A stretch of DNA of 24,636 bases from CAYPIE01 sp964410665 (GTDB lineage Bacteria; Planctomycetota; Planctomycetia; Gemmatales; Gemmataceae), in NCBI GenBank assembly GCA_964410665.1, contig CAYPIE010000088.1, positions 1 to 24,636 on the forward strand, written 5' to 3'. This document shows positions 15,720 through 23,030 of this stretch, piece by piece (the first letter of the stretch is position 1; each line of letters begins with the position of its first letter). Position numbers and translations under genes: made by a program. The notes beneath the pieces are model-generated. The model did not search any database. It saw nothing but the letters and a program-made list of their open reading frames with translations, and was not told the DNA's origin.

Positions 15720-17582
15720 GTGAAGACACGCGTCCTTGTGCTGGCTTGCATAGCGATCGTTGGATCGGCCTGCGCCTCAATAGCAGCAACGCCCCCTGGA
15801 AATCAGACTTGGAGCGAGCCTCGCTACTTCTTGTCCGGCACTCCGATCTTCGCGAGCGGCTATTGTGACCAGCCGTATGTTGTCGTGCTGCCAGACGGCA
15901 TGTGGCTGTGCACCTTCACCACAGGTGCTGAGCATGAAGGTGCCGGCGGTCAGCATATCGTTGCGACGCGATCACAAGACGAGGGCAAGACCTGGTCGGA
16001 ACCAGTCCAGATCGAGCCCGATACCGGTCCGGCGGCCTCCTGGGCCATGCCGTACCTGACCGGCTTTGGACGAGTCTATGTCTTCTACGACTACAACGGC
16101 GACAAGATCGATCGTCTACCCAACAGCGAACGAAAAATCCGGGACGATATGCTTGGCTGGTATTGCTTCAAGTACTCCGATGACGGTGGTTTGACCTGGT
16201 CCGAACGCCATCGCCTGCCCGTCCGTACCACGGCCTGTGATCGTGCCAATCAATGGGGAGGCAAGGTTCACGTTCTGTGGGGAATCGGAAAGCCGCAGCA
16301 TCTTCGAGACGGCGGCATGATTTTCGGCTTCACCAAACTCGGTAGGTATATGCTCGACAATGGGGAAGGCTGGTTCTTCCGCTGCGACAACATCAACACC
16401 GAGAAAGACCCTCGCCGACTTATCTGGAGGAATCTGCCCGAAGGCGAACATGGCGTGCGTCATCCCGATTTCGGCTCGGTTCAAGAAGAACACAATCTGG
16501 TCGAGTTGAGCGACGGGACGTTGTACTGTGTCTATCGCACCACCCACGGGTTCTGTGCCTACAGCACTAGCAAGGATGGCGGCGCAACGTGGAGCCTTCC
16601 CGAAAGACTGCGATACGCCACGGGCGAAGTGATTCCCAATCCGCGAGCCTGTCCGCGATTGTTCAAGTGCAGCAACGGCCGTTTCTTATTCTGGTTCGAG
16701 AACAACCACAGCAAGAGCTTCGACCACCGCAATCCGGCGTGGTTGTCCGGGGGAATCGAGACTTCCGCCGGAACCATTTCGTGGTCGCAACCGGAAATAC
16801 TCATCTACAGTGACGATACCTCGTATCACCGCGGACGATTCAGTTATCCCGACCTGATTGAAAGGGACGGGAATTATTGGGTGACCAGTACGAACAAGGT
16901 CGAGGCGCGGATCTTCTCCGTCGATCCCGGGCTGTTGAACGGTCTCTGGGCACAGGTTGACCCGGCCCTCGCGTCGGCCAAAACGTCTCTCACCCCCGAT
17001 GTCGCATGGAATGCCCAGCAGCTCGCCCGCGGCGAGATCTCACTTGCCGCCTGGGATCGTCGCCATCCCAACGGGTTCTGGCTCGATCCCAGCAAACGTG
17101 CCCAGAGTCTAAGCCTGCAGTTCACGGTGAGATTAGAAACGTTCACCCCAGACCAGATCCTGTTCGACGCGAGGACTGCCAGCGGGGACGGTCTCGCCAT
17201 TTCGACGACGAAAGATGAGCGGATTCGAGTGACTTTCAAAACCGGCGAGGCCGAAGTTGCATGGTGTACCGACAAAAACTTCATTCAGGTTGGTGAAGAC
17301 CACCGCGTCACGGTCATCCTGGACAACGGCCCCGGAATCGTGATGGGATTGGTCGACGACAAACTCTGTGACGGAAGTCCCAAAGACCCGTTTGGATGGC
17401 ACCGCTACCGCGACCTCGACGCGGTCAAAAACCATCGAATCTCACGGAATCGTCCCACCCCGCGTTCCCTGCAGCCCGTCCCACTGAACGGATCATGCAC
17501 GGCCAAGGTGAACGGGAAACAAATGTTGAACCTCGCCATTTTCAACCGCGCGTTGTCTGTTTCCGAGGTGGTCAATAACTAG
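15720..17582 (+). CDS. Secreted BNR/Asp-box sialidase-like protein with C-terminal LamG-like domain
   Basis: The protein has 620 aa. It starts at GTG with a strong Shine-Dalgarno (AAGGAG) 9 nt upstream. A signal peptide covers about 1-23 (LVLACIAIVGSACASIAA). Three canonical Asp-boxes S-x-D-x-G-x-T-W are at 85-92, 153-160 and 284-291, the marker of six-bladed sialidase-fold propellers. The C-terminal region (about 425-620) looks like a concanavalin/LamG-type jelly roll (LQFTVRLETF, DHRVTVILDNG, LNLAIFNRALSVSEV). The canonical sialidase FRIP motif is not visible, so true sialidase activity is uncertain; other exo-glycosidases or carbohydrate-binding proteins share this fold. Beside two sulfatases it fits breakdown of sulfated or sialylated glycans outside the cytoplasm (inference). 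Confidence 0.85.
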   Translation: MKTRVLVLACIAIVGSACASIAATPPGNQTWSEPRYFLSGTPIFASGYCDQPYVVVLPDGMWLCTFTTGAEHEGAGGQHIVATRSQDEGKTWSEPVQIEPDTGPAASWAMPYLTGFGRVYVFYDYNGDKIDRLPNSERKIRDDMLGWYCFKYSDDGGLTWSERHRLPVRTTACDRANQWGGKVHVLWGIGKPQHLRDGGMIFGFTKLGRYMLDNGEGWFFRCDNINTEKDPRRLIWRNLPEGEHGVRHPDFGSVQEEHNLVELSDGTLYCVYRTTHGFCAYSTSKDGGATWSLPERLRYATGEVIPNPRACPRLFKCSNGRFLFWFENNHSKSFDHRNPAWLSGGIETSAGTISWSQPEILIYSDDTSYHRGRFSYPDLIERDGNYWVTSTNKVEARIFSVDPGLLNGLWAQVDPALASAKTSLTPDVAWNAQQLARGEISLAAWDRRHPNGFWLDPSKRAQSLSLQFTVRLETFTPDQILFDARTASGDGLAISTTKDERIRVTFKTGEAEVAWCTDKNFIQVGEDHRVTVILDNGPGIVMGLVDDKLCDGSPKDPFGWHRYRDLDAVKNHRISRNRPTPRSLQPVPLNGSCTAKVNGKQMLNLAIFNRALSVSEVVNN

Positions 17583-17605
17583 CGAAAGGTAAGCTTCTAC
17601 CGAAC

Positions 17606-17620
17606 ACCGGTCGCACCGGT
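17606..17620. repeat. ACCGGT-CGC-ACCGGT repeat
   Basis: Two copies of the 6-bp palindrome ACCGGT flank CGC, close to the stop of the sialidase-like gene. This can form a short hairpin, but no T-run follows, so it is not a clear terminator. Confidence 0.35.
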
Positions 17621-17753
17621 CCACGATGCCAGGTAACTGCTGAACCAGAATCAAATGCGAATCGCCCTGCCAAAATGATACGTCAACAAGCATGCGTGCC
17701 GTGGACGATGTGTCGGGTAGCAACTCGCCAGTGCGGTCTCTCAGGTGGTTCCT

Positions 17754-17817
17754 CGCAGAGACCGTGGGGCTGCCCGAGAGAATACCATGCCCTGCAAGAT
17801 GGGTTTTGCGAGACGCT
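17754..17817 (+). repeat. 64-bp dispersed direct repeat, copy 2
   Basis: This is the same orientation and length as 11220-11283, with 54 of 64 positions identical. Just left of it a further inverted pair GGTCTCT (17735-17741) and AGAGACC (17757-17763) overlaps its left end, a feature copy 1 lacks. Its right end is again sharp: the decayed coding stretch starts at once. The two copies bracket 6.5 kb holding the sulfatase, IS3, URO-D and sialidase block. Confidence 0.7.
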
Positions 17818-18285
17818 CACGGCGATCCAGCGTTTTTGCGAACGGCTCGGTCAGGGCGAGGCCGCGTATCACGACTGGCAGAATTCGCGGCCAGGCGTTC
17901 TGCGAAAGCAGTCTCCGACAGCCGAGACGTCCTGGGCGGAATTCCGCGAGCGATTCCCAATCGTGATTGAGTATCTCGGCGATCTCGCCGATACGCCCGA
18001 TTGGGACCACCGACTTGTCGGACCACTGGGCTGGCTGGTGGATCCGCGCGTGCGTCACACGGCAGATCTTCGTGCATGGTGGTTTCAACAAGACAACACG
18101 CTGTCTCTCAATCAACGGGGTATCTGGTATTTTCAAAGACTTGGAGCGATTGGAAGCGCTACTGCATGAATACCCTCGGAGCTGTCGCTGCCGCGAGCCT
18201 CTCGCAGGAAGACTTCGAGCCAGATGAACGCGAGGAATCTGAGGCAGAGGCCGACGAGTGGTTCTTTAATGAAATCGACGTTTGA
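17818..18285 (+). pseudogene. Unrecognised decayed coding stretch
   Basis: I do not recognise this sequence. From the end of the 64-bp repeat a protein-like frame reads RFCERLGQGEAAYHDWQNS, later AEFRERFPIVIEYLGDLADT and LVGPLGWLVDPRV, to a stop at 18169. Around 18160 the plausible coding frame appears to shift to one reading MNTLGAVAAASLSQEDFEPD and a strongly acidic end (EEADEWFFNEIDV-like) to TGA at 18283-18285. No start codon belongs to the first piece before the repeat. It could be a truncated gene with at least one frameshift whose 5' end was replaced by the repeat-bearing element. No function is proposed. Confidence 0.35.
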
Positions 18286-18319
18286 AGCAGAGGCAGGCCG
18301 TGAGCACGCCCGACCGACC

Positions 18320-19078
18320 ATGAACGACGAACAAGCCTTCATCGACGCCTGCCTCGCAAACCCGGACAGCGACTCGCCCAAGCTAGTCTTCGCCGACTGA
18401 CTCGAGGAACAGGGGCGGATCGTCGAGGCCTGACGGATACGCACCCTGCGGGTCTATTGTCGGCAATGGCTGGCCGCCTTGCGATGGCAGACCGCGATCT
18501 TCGGAATGCGTCACCCGCTCAGCCCCCGCCTCGCCAAACTGGCAGGAAAGGTGATTCATCACCGGCAGGATGAGCTGTGGCGCGTGGTCTGCTTGACACG
18601 CATGGATGCGGTCCAATTCCGCTACCCCCTGCCACCGAAACTGGTACCCTACGACCTCTGGGTCACCAACCACTCCCAACGACCGCTAGCCCGGTCACAA
18701 TGCCACATACTGCTATATGGATGTGATACCCTCACCGACCTGAAAGCGGCTCATGCGGACCTGGCAGCGGTATTCGCTCACATCGACCAAATCGATGACG
18801 TCGACCGATGCATTTTCGCCTACTGGCCGCTCGCCGTGCAAACCATGACCTGGACCGATCCAGGCTCGCTTTCAGCGTCCGAACCCACTGCCAGGCTCAT
18901 CGTGAGTCGCGCCTGCGACGCGGCATCGGATGCGGCAATGTTCCGGCATGTCGCCCGGAAACTTGTCGAGCGGCGTATCTGGCTGACCCCAATCCCCGCC
19001 GCAGGTTCGGCACGCTCTGCCGCGGAGTACGCCTCGTACACCCTTTGGAAGCAGATCCGCGACACTGACCCGGCGTAG
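18320..19078 (+). pseudogene. TIGR02996-like 'repeat-companion' protein interrupted by two in-frame TGA codons
   Basis: The ATG at 18320 opens MNDEQAFIDACLANPDSD, then SPKLVFAD, TGA, LEEQGRIVEA, TGA, RIRTLRVYCRQW, and stays open to the stop at 19076-19078 (253 codons). The N-terminus is the Gemmata repeat-companion domain, in which the first TGA (18398-18400) replaces the highly conserved Trp of FADWLEE, a single TGG-to-TGA change. The second TGA is at 18431-18433. The remaining 200 codons are undamaged and unrecognised (RHPLSPRLAKLAGKVIHHRQ, later CHILLYGCDTLTDL). This is probably a young pseudogene. An internal start at ATG 18479 could still give a 199-aa product. An in-frame ATG at 18269 would add 17 residues. 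Confidence 0.7.
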
Positions 19079-19345
19079 TGACTCCGCACCATCCACCTAG
19101 CCGTGGATTCAACGCACCTAGTCCAGCCCGGAGCGATTCCCGCGGCTCCTCCAAGCGCATTCCGTTCCCGCCTTGCATCCATCGGCACCTTGAACCGGCC
19201 GCTCCTCTGCAACCGCGTCAGAATATCGCGATGATTTCATGAAGAATCCCCTTCCGATCGCTCCTTCCGCCCGGTATCCTGGCAACAACCCCAGCCAATC
19301 CAACGTTGCTCCAGCCAACTTCTTTGCCAACGGCGAGGCAGACGC

Positions 19346-21298
19346 ATGGCCATCATGATCCCCGAATCCTGTCCCAGCAAGGCGACCCAGGGTGAGAAGG
19401 ATTTGTTTGCCTTGCTCTATGAACGCCTGCCCGATGACTATCATGTCTGGTATGAGCCGATCACCGCGAACCGCTACCCGGACTTTGTCATCCTCGGGCC
19501 CGCCTTCGGCCTGTTGATCATCGAAGTCAAAGGCTGGTACGGAGATCGCATCGTTGAGGCCAGCAACGAGCAGTTCCGCGTCCGCAAAGGGGGCGAGGGC
19601 TCGGCGATCGAAGCCCACGCATCACCGATCCGACAAAGCAAAGAATACCTACATCGCCTGCAGAACCTGTGTAAGCGCTACGAAGTCCTGGTCCACCCCG
19701 AGGGCAAGCACGAGGGCAAACTCAGCTTTCCTGTTGGCAACGGCGTGGTCATGTCCAACATCAACCTGCAGCAGGCGCAACAGCCCTTCCCTGGTGGCAA
19801 CACCACCCTGTTCGACTTATTGCCCCAGCCCAAGGTGGCTTATCGCGATGAACTCCTCGCATGGAAAGAGCTCGATGAACGGCAGTTGCTACAACGCCTG
19901 CGCGACATGTTCGACGTCTACTTCCACTTTCCATCGCTCACCCGCGACCAGGTGCAGACGATCCATGGCATCGTCCACCCCGAAGTCAAGGTGGCCGAGA
20001 TCCCGGCGACTTCCGCTTCGGTCCCCGAGGGACAAGAGCCCCCATCGGGCAATGTCATCGTCACTCTGGATCGCCGCCAGGAGCAGTTGGCCAAGTCGAT
20101 GGGCGATGGCCACCGCATCTTCTTTGGTGTCGCCGGTTCGGGTAAGACGCTGCTATTGCTGGCCCGGGCCCGACTGCTGGTTGACCAGGAGCCCGAGGCA
20201 CGTATCCTGGTCCTCACCTTCAACAAGGTCCTGGCCGCCTGGTTGCGTTCCCAGCTGCATACGGATCAAATTAATCCGCAATATTTATATATTGAAGTAT
20301 GCCATTTCCACGGCTGGGCCCGCCAACAACTCGGCTCATTGCACTTCCTCTCCTATCGCGATCCGCCCATGGCCGACCGCATCCTCGGCGAGCGGCTCCT
20401 GGCTGCTGCCCAGCAACCTGGCTCCGACAAATATGACGCAATCTTGATCGATGAAGGGCACACCTTCGCCCCGGACTGGTTTCGAGCCTGTATCGCCTTT
20501 TTGGCCGACCCGAAACTGGGGCACTTGTTGGTGGTCTGTGATGGCAACCAGGCGATGTATCGGCGGAGCGCCTTTACCTGGAGCGAGGTTGGCGTCCACG
20601 CCCGCGGCCGCACCCGTTCCAAGGCGTTTCACCTGGATGTCAACTACCGAAACACCCAGGAGATTTTGGACGCCGCGTGGGCCGTGCTTAAACCGGTGGT
20701 CGCGGCGAGTGAGTTGGCCTCGGGTGAAGAGCTCGGGCCGGTGACCTTTCCGCTGGTCGAGCCCCGGTCACTGCGCCACGGACCCAAGCCCTGGCTGTGG
20801 CAAGTTCAGGACTGGAACACCACCCTCCTTGGCCTTCTACGGCACCTGGCCGACGATGGAGTAGCCTGGGAACAAGTCGCCGTCTTGTATCGTCGCCGCA
20901 CCGATGCCTTTGATGCGATCTTGCGCGGCTTGTGTCTGCACTGTCTGGAGGCCGACATCCCGACCTACTGGGTCACTGAATCGGAAGAACATAAGTTGAA
21001 CTACGATCCCCGGCAACCGGGGATCCGCATTCTCACCACACAGTCCGCCCTCGGGCTGGATTTTGACACGGTGCTACTCTTGGGGCTAGAATCGTTTGCC
21101 CATGCGTTGGCGAGTGAAGACGCGGTCGAAGAGCGGGTGTTTGCCCGGCGTGAATGCTATGTGGGCATGACCCGGGCCCGCGAACGGCTGCATCTGTTGT
21201 ATCGCTATCCATCGGCGTTGACCGAGGAGTTGACTGCCAGTGGCGCCTTCCACACCCCAAATGAAGTGCCCAATCGCGCGGGGGTGGCGGTCGAGTAG
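19346..21298 (+). CDS. NERD nuclease-domain / UvrD-like superfamily 1 helicase
   Basis: The protein has 650 aa. The N-terminal NERD domain (about 12-160) shows the PD-(D/E)xK-type residues E17 (QGEKDL), D46 (YPDFVIL) and E60-x-K62 (IIEVKGW). A linker leads to an SF1 helicase core: Q-motif region and Walker A GVAGSGKT at 261-268, motif Ia LTFNKVLA (290-297), Walker B ILIDEGH at 366-372, motif III CDGNQ (398-402), motif IV-like DVNYRNT (431-437), motif V around ILTTQSALGLDFD and motif VI VGMTRARERL at 606-615. The GAGG before the ATG supports the start. It probably unwinds and cuts DNA. NERD-helicase fusions occur in DNA repair and in mobile or defence contexts. It stands alone here, beside the decayed island. 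Confidence 0.88.
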   Translation: MAIMIPESCPSKATQGEKDLFALLYERLPDDYHVWYEPITANRYPDFVILGPAFGLLIIEVKGWYGDRIVEASNEQFRVRKGGEGSAIEAHASPIRQSKEYLHRLQNLCKRYEVLVHPEGKHEGKLSFPVGNGVVMSNINLQQAQQPFPGGNTTLFDLLPQPKVAYRDELLAWKELDERQLLQRLRDMFDVYFHFPSLTRDQVQTIHGIVHPEVKVAEIPATSASVPEGQEPPSGNVIVTLDRRQEQLAKSMGDGHRIFFGVAGSGKTLLLLARARLLVDQEPEARILVLTFNKVLAAWLRSQLHTDQINPQYLYIEVCHFHGWARQQLGSLHFLSYRDPPMADRILGERLLAAAQQPGSDKYDAILIDEGHTFAPDWFRACIAFLADPKLGHLLVVCDGNQAMYRRSAFTWSEVGVHARGRTRSKAFHLDVNYRNTQEILDAAWAVLKPVVAASELASGEELGPVTFPLVEPRSLRHGPKPWLWQVQDWNTTLLGLLRHLADDGVAWEQVAVLYRRRTDAFDAILRGLCLHCLEADIPTYWVTESEEHKLNYDPRQPGIRILTTQSALGLDFDTVLLLGLESFAHALASEDAVEERVFARRECYVGMTRARERLHLLYRYPSALTEELTASGAFHTPNEVPNRAGVAVE

Positions 21299-21424
21299 CC
21301 ACGGCGATATGCACCTTATCTACGGTGTCGAATTCGAGCGCGCATCCGTCGTTTCTTCCGTCCCACCTTGCGCCGTCCATTCCCTCGCCGTCGTCCCATG
21401 CAAACATCTCCTAAATATCGATCA

Positions 21425-21453
21425 TTGAGTGGATTTAGCAAAGACGCTATTAT
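21425..21453 (+). promoter_or_regulatory. Candidate sigma70 promoter
   Basis: TTGAGT (21425-21430) and TATTAT (21448-21453) are separated by exactly 17 bp in an AT-richer patch after the helicase gene. Transcription from here would give a leader of about 180 nt before the 122-aa repeat protein. Planctomycete promoters are poorly defined, so this is tentative. Confidence 0.4.
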
Positions 21454-21583
21454 AGGCAACCCTCTCCCGGTTGACAAGTAAAGCCACCATGCGGGTGGCA
21501 CGCAGGTTGCTGGAAAAGTTCGCTTCGATTTCTACCAAGAAAACCACTTCTGCGTATAATTACAGCACACAGCGGAACCTCCC

Positions 21584-21605
21584 GACGACCCCGGTGGGAG
21601 TCGTC
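21584..21605 (+). promoter_or_regulatory. Leader hairpin upstream of the repeat protein
   Basis: GACGAC at 21584-21589 pairs with GTCGTC at 21600-21605. After one mismatch, two more C-G pairs close a GGTG loop. The hairpin ends 36 nt before the start codon and leaves the GGAG ribosome site (21629-21632) free. It may influence mRNA stability or translation (inference). Confidence 0.35.
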
Positions 21606-21641
21606 CTCGTAAACCACCTGGCGTATCTGGAGACCAAGAGC

Positions 21642-22010
21642 ATGCTACGACGATTCTTGCTGATGAGTGTTGCTGCGTTGGCGCTGACGGTTGCCGTCGA
21701 GCAATCCGCCCAGACGCAGTATTTCCTCCCCGGCGGACAAGTGGTCGGCTACAACCCGTACACTGGCTCAACCTTCGTTCAAGGGTTTGGAGTTTCACCA
21801 TTTTCCGGGACCTACTTTAACACGGTCAATCAGTTCAACCGCTTCAACGGCACCTTTTCCCAGGGGGTGCAGCAGTTCAATCCGTTTACCGGCACCATTG
21901 GCACCAGCCAGCGTTTTTACAACCCTTACTTGCGTTTTGGCGGGGTCAATCAATACCTCTACAATCCCTTCCTGGGCAATCGTTACGCCAACTTCTATTT
22001 CCGTCGCTGA
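21642..22010 (+). CDS. Small secreted protein made of six 14-residue NP[FY]TG repeats
   Basis: The protein has 122 aa. The ATG at 21642, preceded by GGAG, is chosen over the in-frame ATG at 21471 because it opens a clean signal peptide (LRRFLLMSVAALALTVAVEQSAQ). The mature part is a tandem repeat with its key Asn or equivalent at residues 38, 52, 66, 80, 94 and 108, exactly 14 apart: YNPYTG, VSPFSG, FNRFNG, FNPFTG, YNPYLR and YNPFLG. It is rich in Asn, Gln, Phe and Tyr and has no Cys after the signal. The same repeat builds the 100-aa protein at 22540. I know no named family with a defined role; a surface or matrix protein folding as a repeated beta structure is an inference. A terminator-like hairpin follows at 22024. 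Confidence 0.8.
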   Translation: MLRRFLLMSVAALALTVAVEQSAQTQYFLPGGQVVGYNPYTGSTFVQGFGVSPFSGTYFNTVNQFNRFNGTFSQGVQQFNPFTGTIGTSQRFYNPYLRFGGVNQYLYNPFLGNRYANFYFRR

Positions 22011-22023
22011 GTCGCGGCACCGC

Positions 22024-22064
22024 CCGCCGTCGAGCGCGTGAATCCGACGGCGGCATCGCTTTTT
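22024..22064 (+). terminator. Rho-independent-type terminator
   Basis: A perfect 9-bp GC-rich stem, CCGCCGTCG (22024-22032) with CGACGGCGG (22045-22053) and a 12-nt loop, is followed after seven nt by five T residues (22060-22064). It begins 13 bp after the stop of the 122-aa repeat protein, which suggests this gene forms its own transcript. The T-run is a little distant from the stem, so termination may be partial. Confidence 0.6.
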
Positions 22065-22182
22065 CGACTTCCTGCTGGCAGATAGATCGTCAGATTCCTA
22101 GGCTATTCCCGGGCAGCGGACCATCAGTGCCTGGGCATGGGGCTCAGGCAGGGTCGCGCTCCGCCCTAGGAGGAATCACCGC

Positions 22183-22524
22183 ATGAACTCGACGATCCGA
22201 CGTAGCCTGGTGGTGGCGGTCGTGTTTGGTTTGGGCCTGGGCCTGGGCACCCTATTCCTCGATAGTGGGACAGCCACTGCCCAGCGGCAGCGAGCTCCTG
22301 GCTTCCCCCGCTACACCGTGATTGACACCGAAGGGATCAACCTGCTGGTCACCGATAACCAGACCAACACGCTCTACTTCTACAGCATCGATCAGGAAGA
22401 AGAGGTCGGAGCCGAGCTGAAACTCCGTGGCACCGTCGACCTAAACAAGGTGGGCCAACCCACGATCAAGCCCAAGGCTGCTGGCCAGGCCGCGAAGAAT
22501 CCTCAACAGCGTCAGGACCAATAA
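22183..22524 (+). CDS. Small secreted or membrane-anchored protein, unknown function
   Basis: The protein has 113 aa. A strong Shine-Dalgarno (AGGAGG) precedes the ATG. An N-terminal hydrophobic segment (about 8-27, VVAVVFGLGLGLGTLFLDSG) with Arg before it looks like a signal peptide ending near TATAQ (34). The middle (PRYTVIDTEGINLLVTDNQT, then NTLYFYSIDQEE) resembles short beta strands, as in many small planctomycete exported proteins that start 'TDNQTNTLYFY'. The C-terminus is Lys/Gln/Ala-rich. I do not recognise a named family. It starts a tight pair: the 14-residue-repeat gene follows after 15 nt, so co-expression is likely. Confidence 0.75.
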   Translation: MNSTIRRSLVVAVVFGLGLGLGTLFLDSGTATAQRQRAPGFPRYTVIDTEGINLLVTDNQTNTLYFYSIDQEEEVGAELKLRGTVDLNKVGQPTIKPKAAGQAAKNPQQRQDQ

Positions 22525-22539
22525 GCTCGGAGGAACAAC

Positions 22540-22842
22540 ATGCGGCGAATGCTACTCTGGACCCTCCTGGTCTTGTTGGGCGGGGCCGTTGAAAGCCAGG
22601 CCCAATACGTCCGCGGCGGCATCTATCGCAATCCCTTCACCGGTCGCACCGTTGCCCGCGGCGGATACTACAATCCTTTCACCGGACGGTATGGCAGTGC
22701 GGGCACCCGGTACAACCCGTATACCGGACGCTACGGAGTGGGCCGCACCCGGGGCAACATCTACACAGGGCGTTACTCAAGCTACCGTGGTGGCTTTAAC
22801 CGCTGGACCGGGCGCTACGGCTACCGCTATCGCTTCCGCTAA
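22540..22842 (+). CDS. Small, very basic secreted protein with five 14-residue NP[FY]TGR repeats
   Basis: The protein has 100 aa. GGAGG stands 7 nt before the ATG, and a signal peptide (RRMLLWTLLVLLGGAVESQAQ) is clear. The mature chain is built of repeats with Asn at 31, 45, 59, 73 and 87, exactly 14 residues (42 nt) apart: NPFTGR, NPFTGR, NPYTGR, NIYTGR and NRWTGR, with G-R/G-Y linkers. It is rich in Arg, Tyr and Gly and has almost no acidic residue, so it should be strongly positively charged and could bind acidic polysaccharide, DNA or the acidic repeat-poor neighbour (inference). The repeat core is the same as in the 122-aa protein at 21642, which is not basic. Confidence 0.8.
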   Translation: MRRMLLWTLLVLLGGAVESQAQYVRGGIYRNPFTGRTVARGGYYNPFTGRYGSAGTRYNPYTGRYGVGRTRGNIYTGRYSSYRGGFNRWTGRYGYRYRFR

Positions 22843-22880
22843 AGTTCGAACCGACGAACCGGCCTCCGTCAAGCACCAAC

Positions 22881-22980
22881 CGGGTTTACCAGGAAAAGAG
22901 TCATCGGCACAATCACCCCGATTTACCTACTTGCCGCGCAAGTTCTGCCACTGCTCCTCTTTTCCTGGTAAATCTACCCG
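22881..22980. ncRNA. 100-nt stem-loop array, possible structured RNA
   Basis: A perfect 16-bp outer stem joins TTTACCAGGAAAAGAG (22885-22900) with its exact complement at 22957-22972. After a 4-nt bulge a CGGG/CCCG pairing (22881-22884 with 22977-22980) extends it. Inside lie two small perfect hairpins, ATCGG/CCGAT (22903-22907 with 22918-22922) and ACTTG/CAAGT (22929-22933 with 22939-22943). The layout suggests a multi-branch RNA or 5' leader element for the Q-rich gene starting at 23031. A small inverted-repeat transposable element is the alternative. Neither strand has an ORF here worth calling. Confidence 0.45.
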
Positions 22981-23030
22981 ATTAGCATGACAGTGCGTTG
23001 ACGCCGGAATGATGAAGGGAGAATGCAACC

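Larger units (their letters stand above)
21299..21641 (+). other. Leader region of the 14-residue-repeat protein gene
   Basis: This 343-bp gap contains no gene I can support. It holds a candidate sigma70-type promoter (21425-21453), a separate TTGACA at 21471-21476 and a perfect TATAAT at 21555-21560 that do not pair with each other at standard spacing, and two hairpins in the probable 5' UTR: 21483-21499 (GCCACC/GGTGGC) and 21584-21605 (GACGAC/GTCGTC with two more inner pairs). Confidence 0.5.

Noticed and set aside
18398..18433. Selenocysteine insertion at the two TGA codons
   Set aside because: The first TGA replaces a structural Trp, not a catalytic Cys, and I see no convincing SECIS-like hairpin directly after either TGA. 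Point mutation is the simpler reading.
19079..19345. Gap before the NERD-helicase searched for a partner gene or small RNA
   Set aside because: No reading frame with a ribosome site, no strong hairpin and no repeat could be supported.
20262..20310. AT-rich patch inside the helicase gene
   Set aside because: The reading frame and helicase sequence continue smoothly through it (HTDQINPQYLYIEVCHF), so it is local codon choice, not an insertion or promoter.
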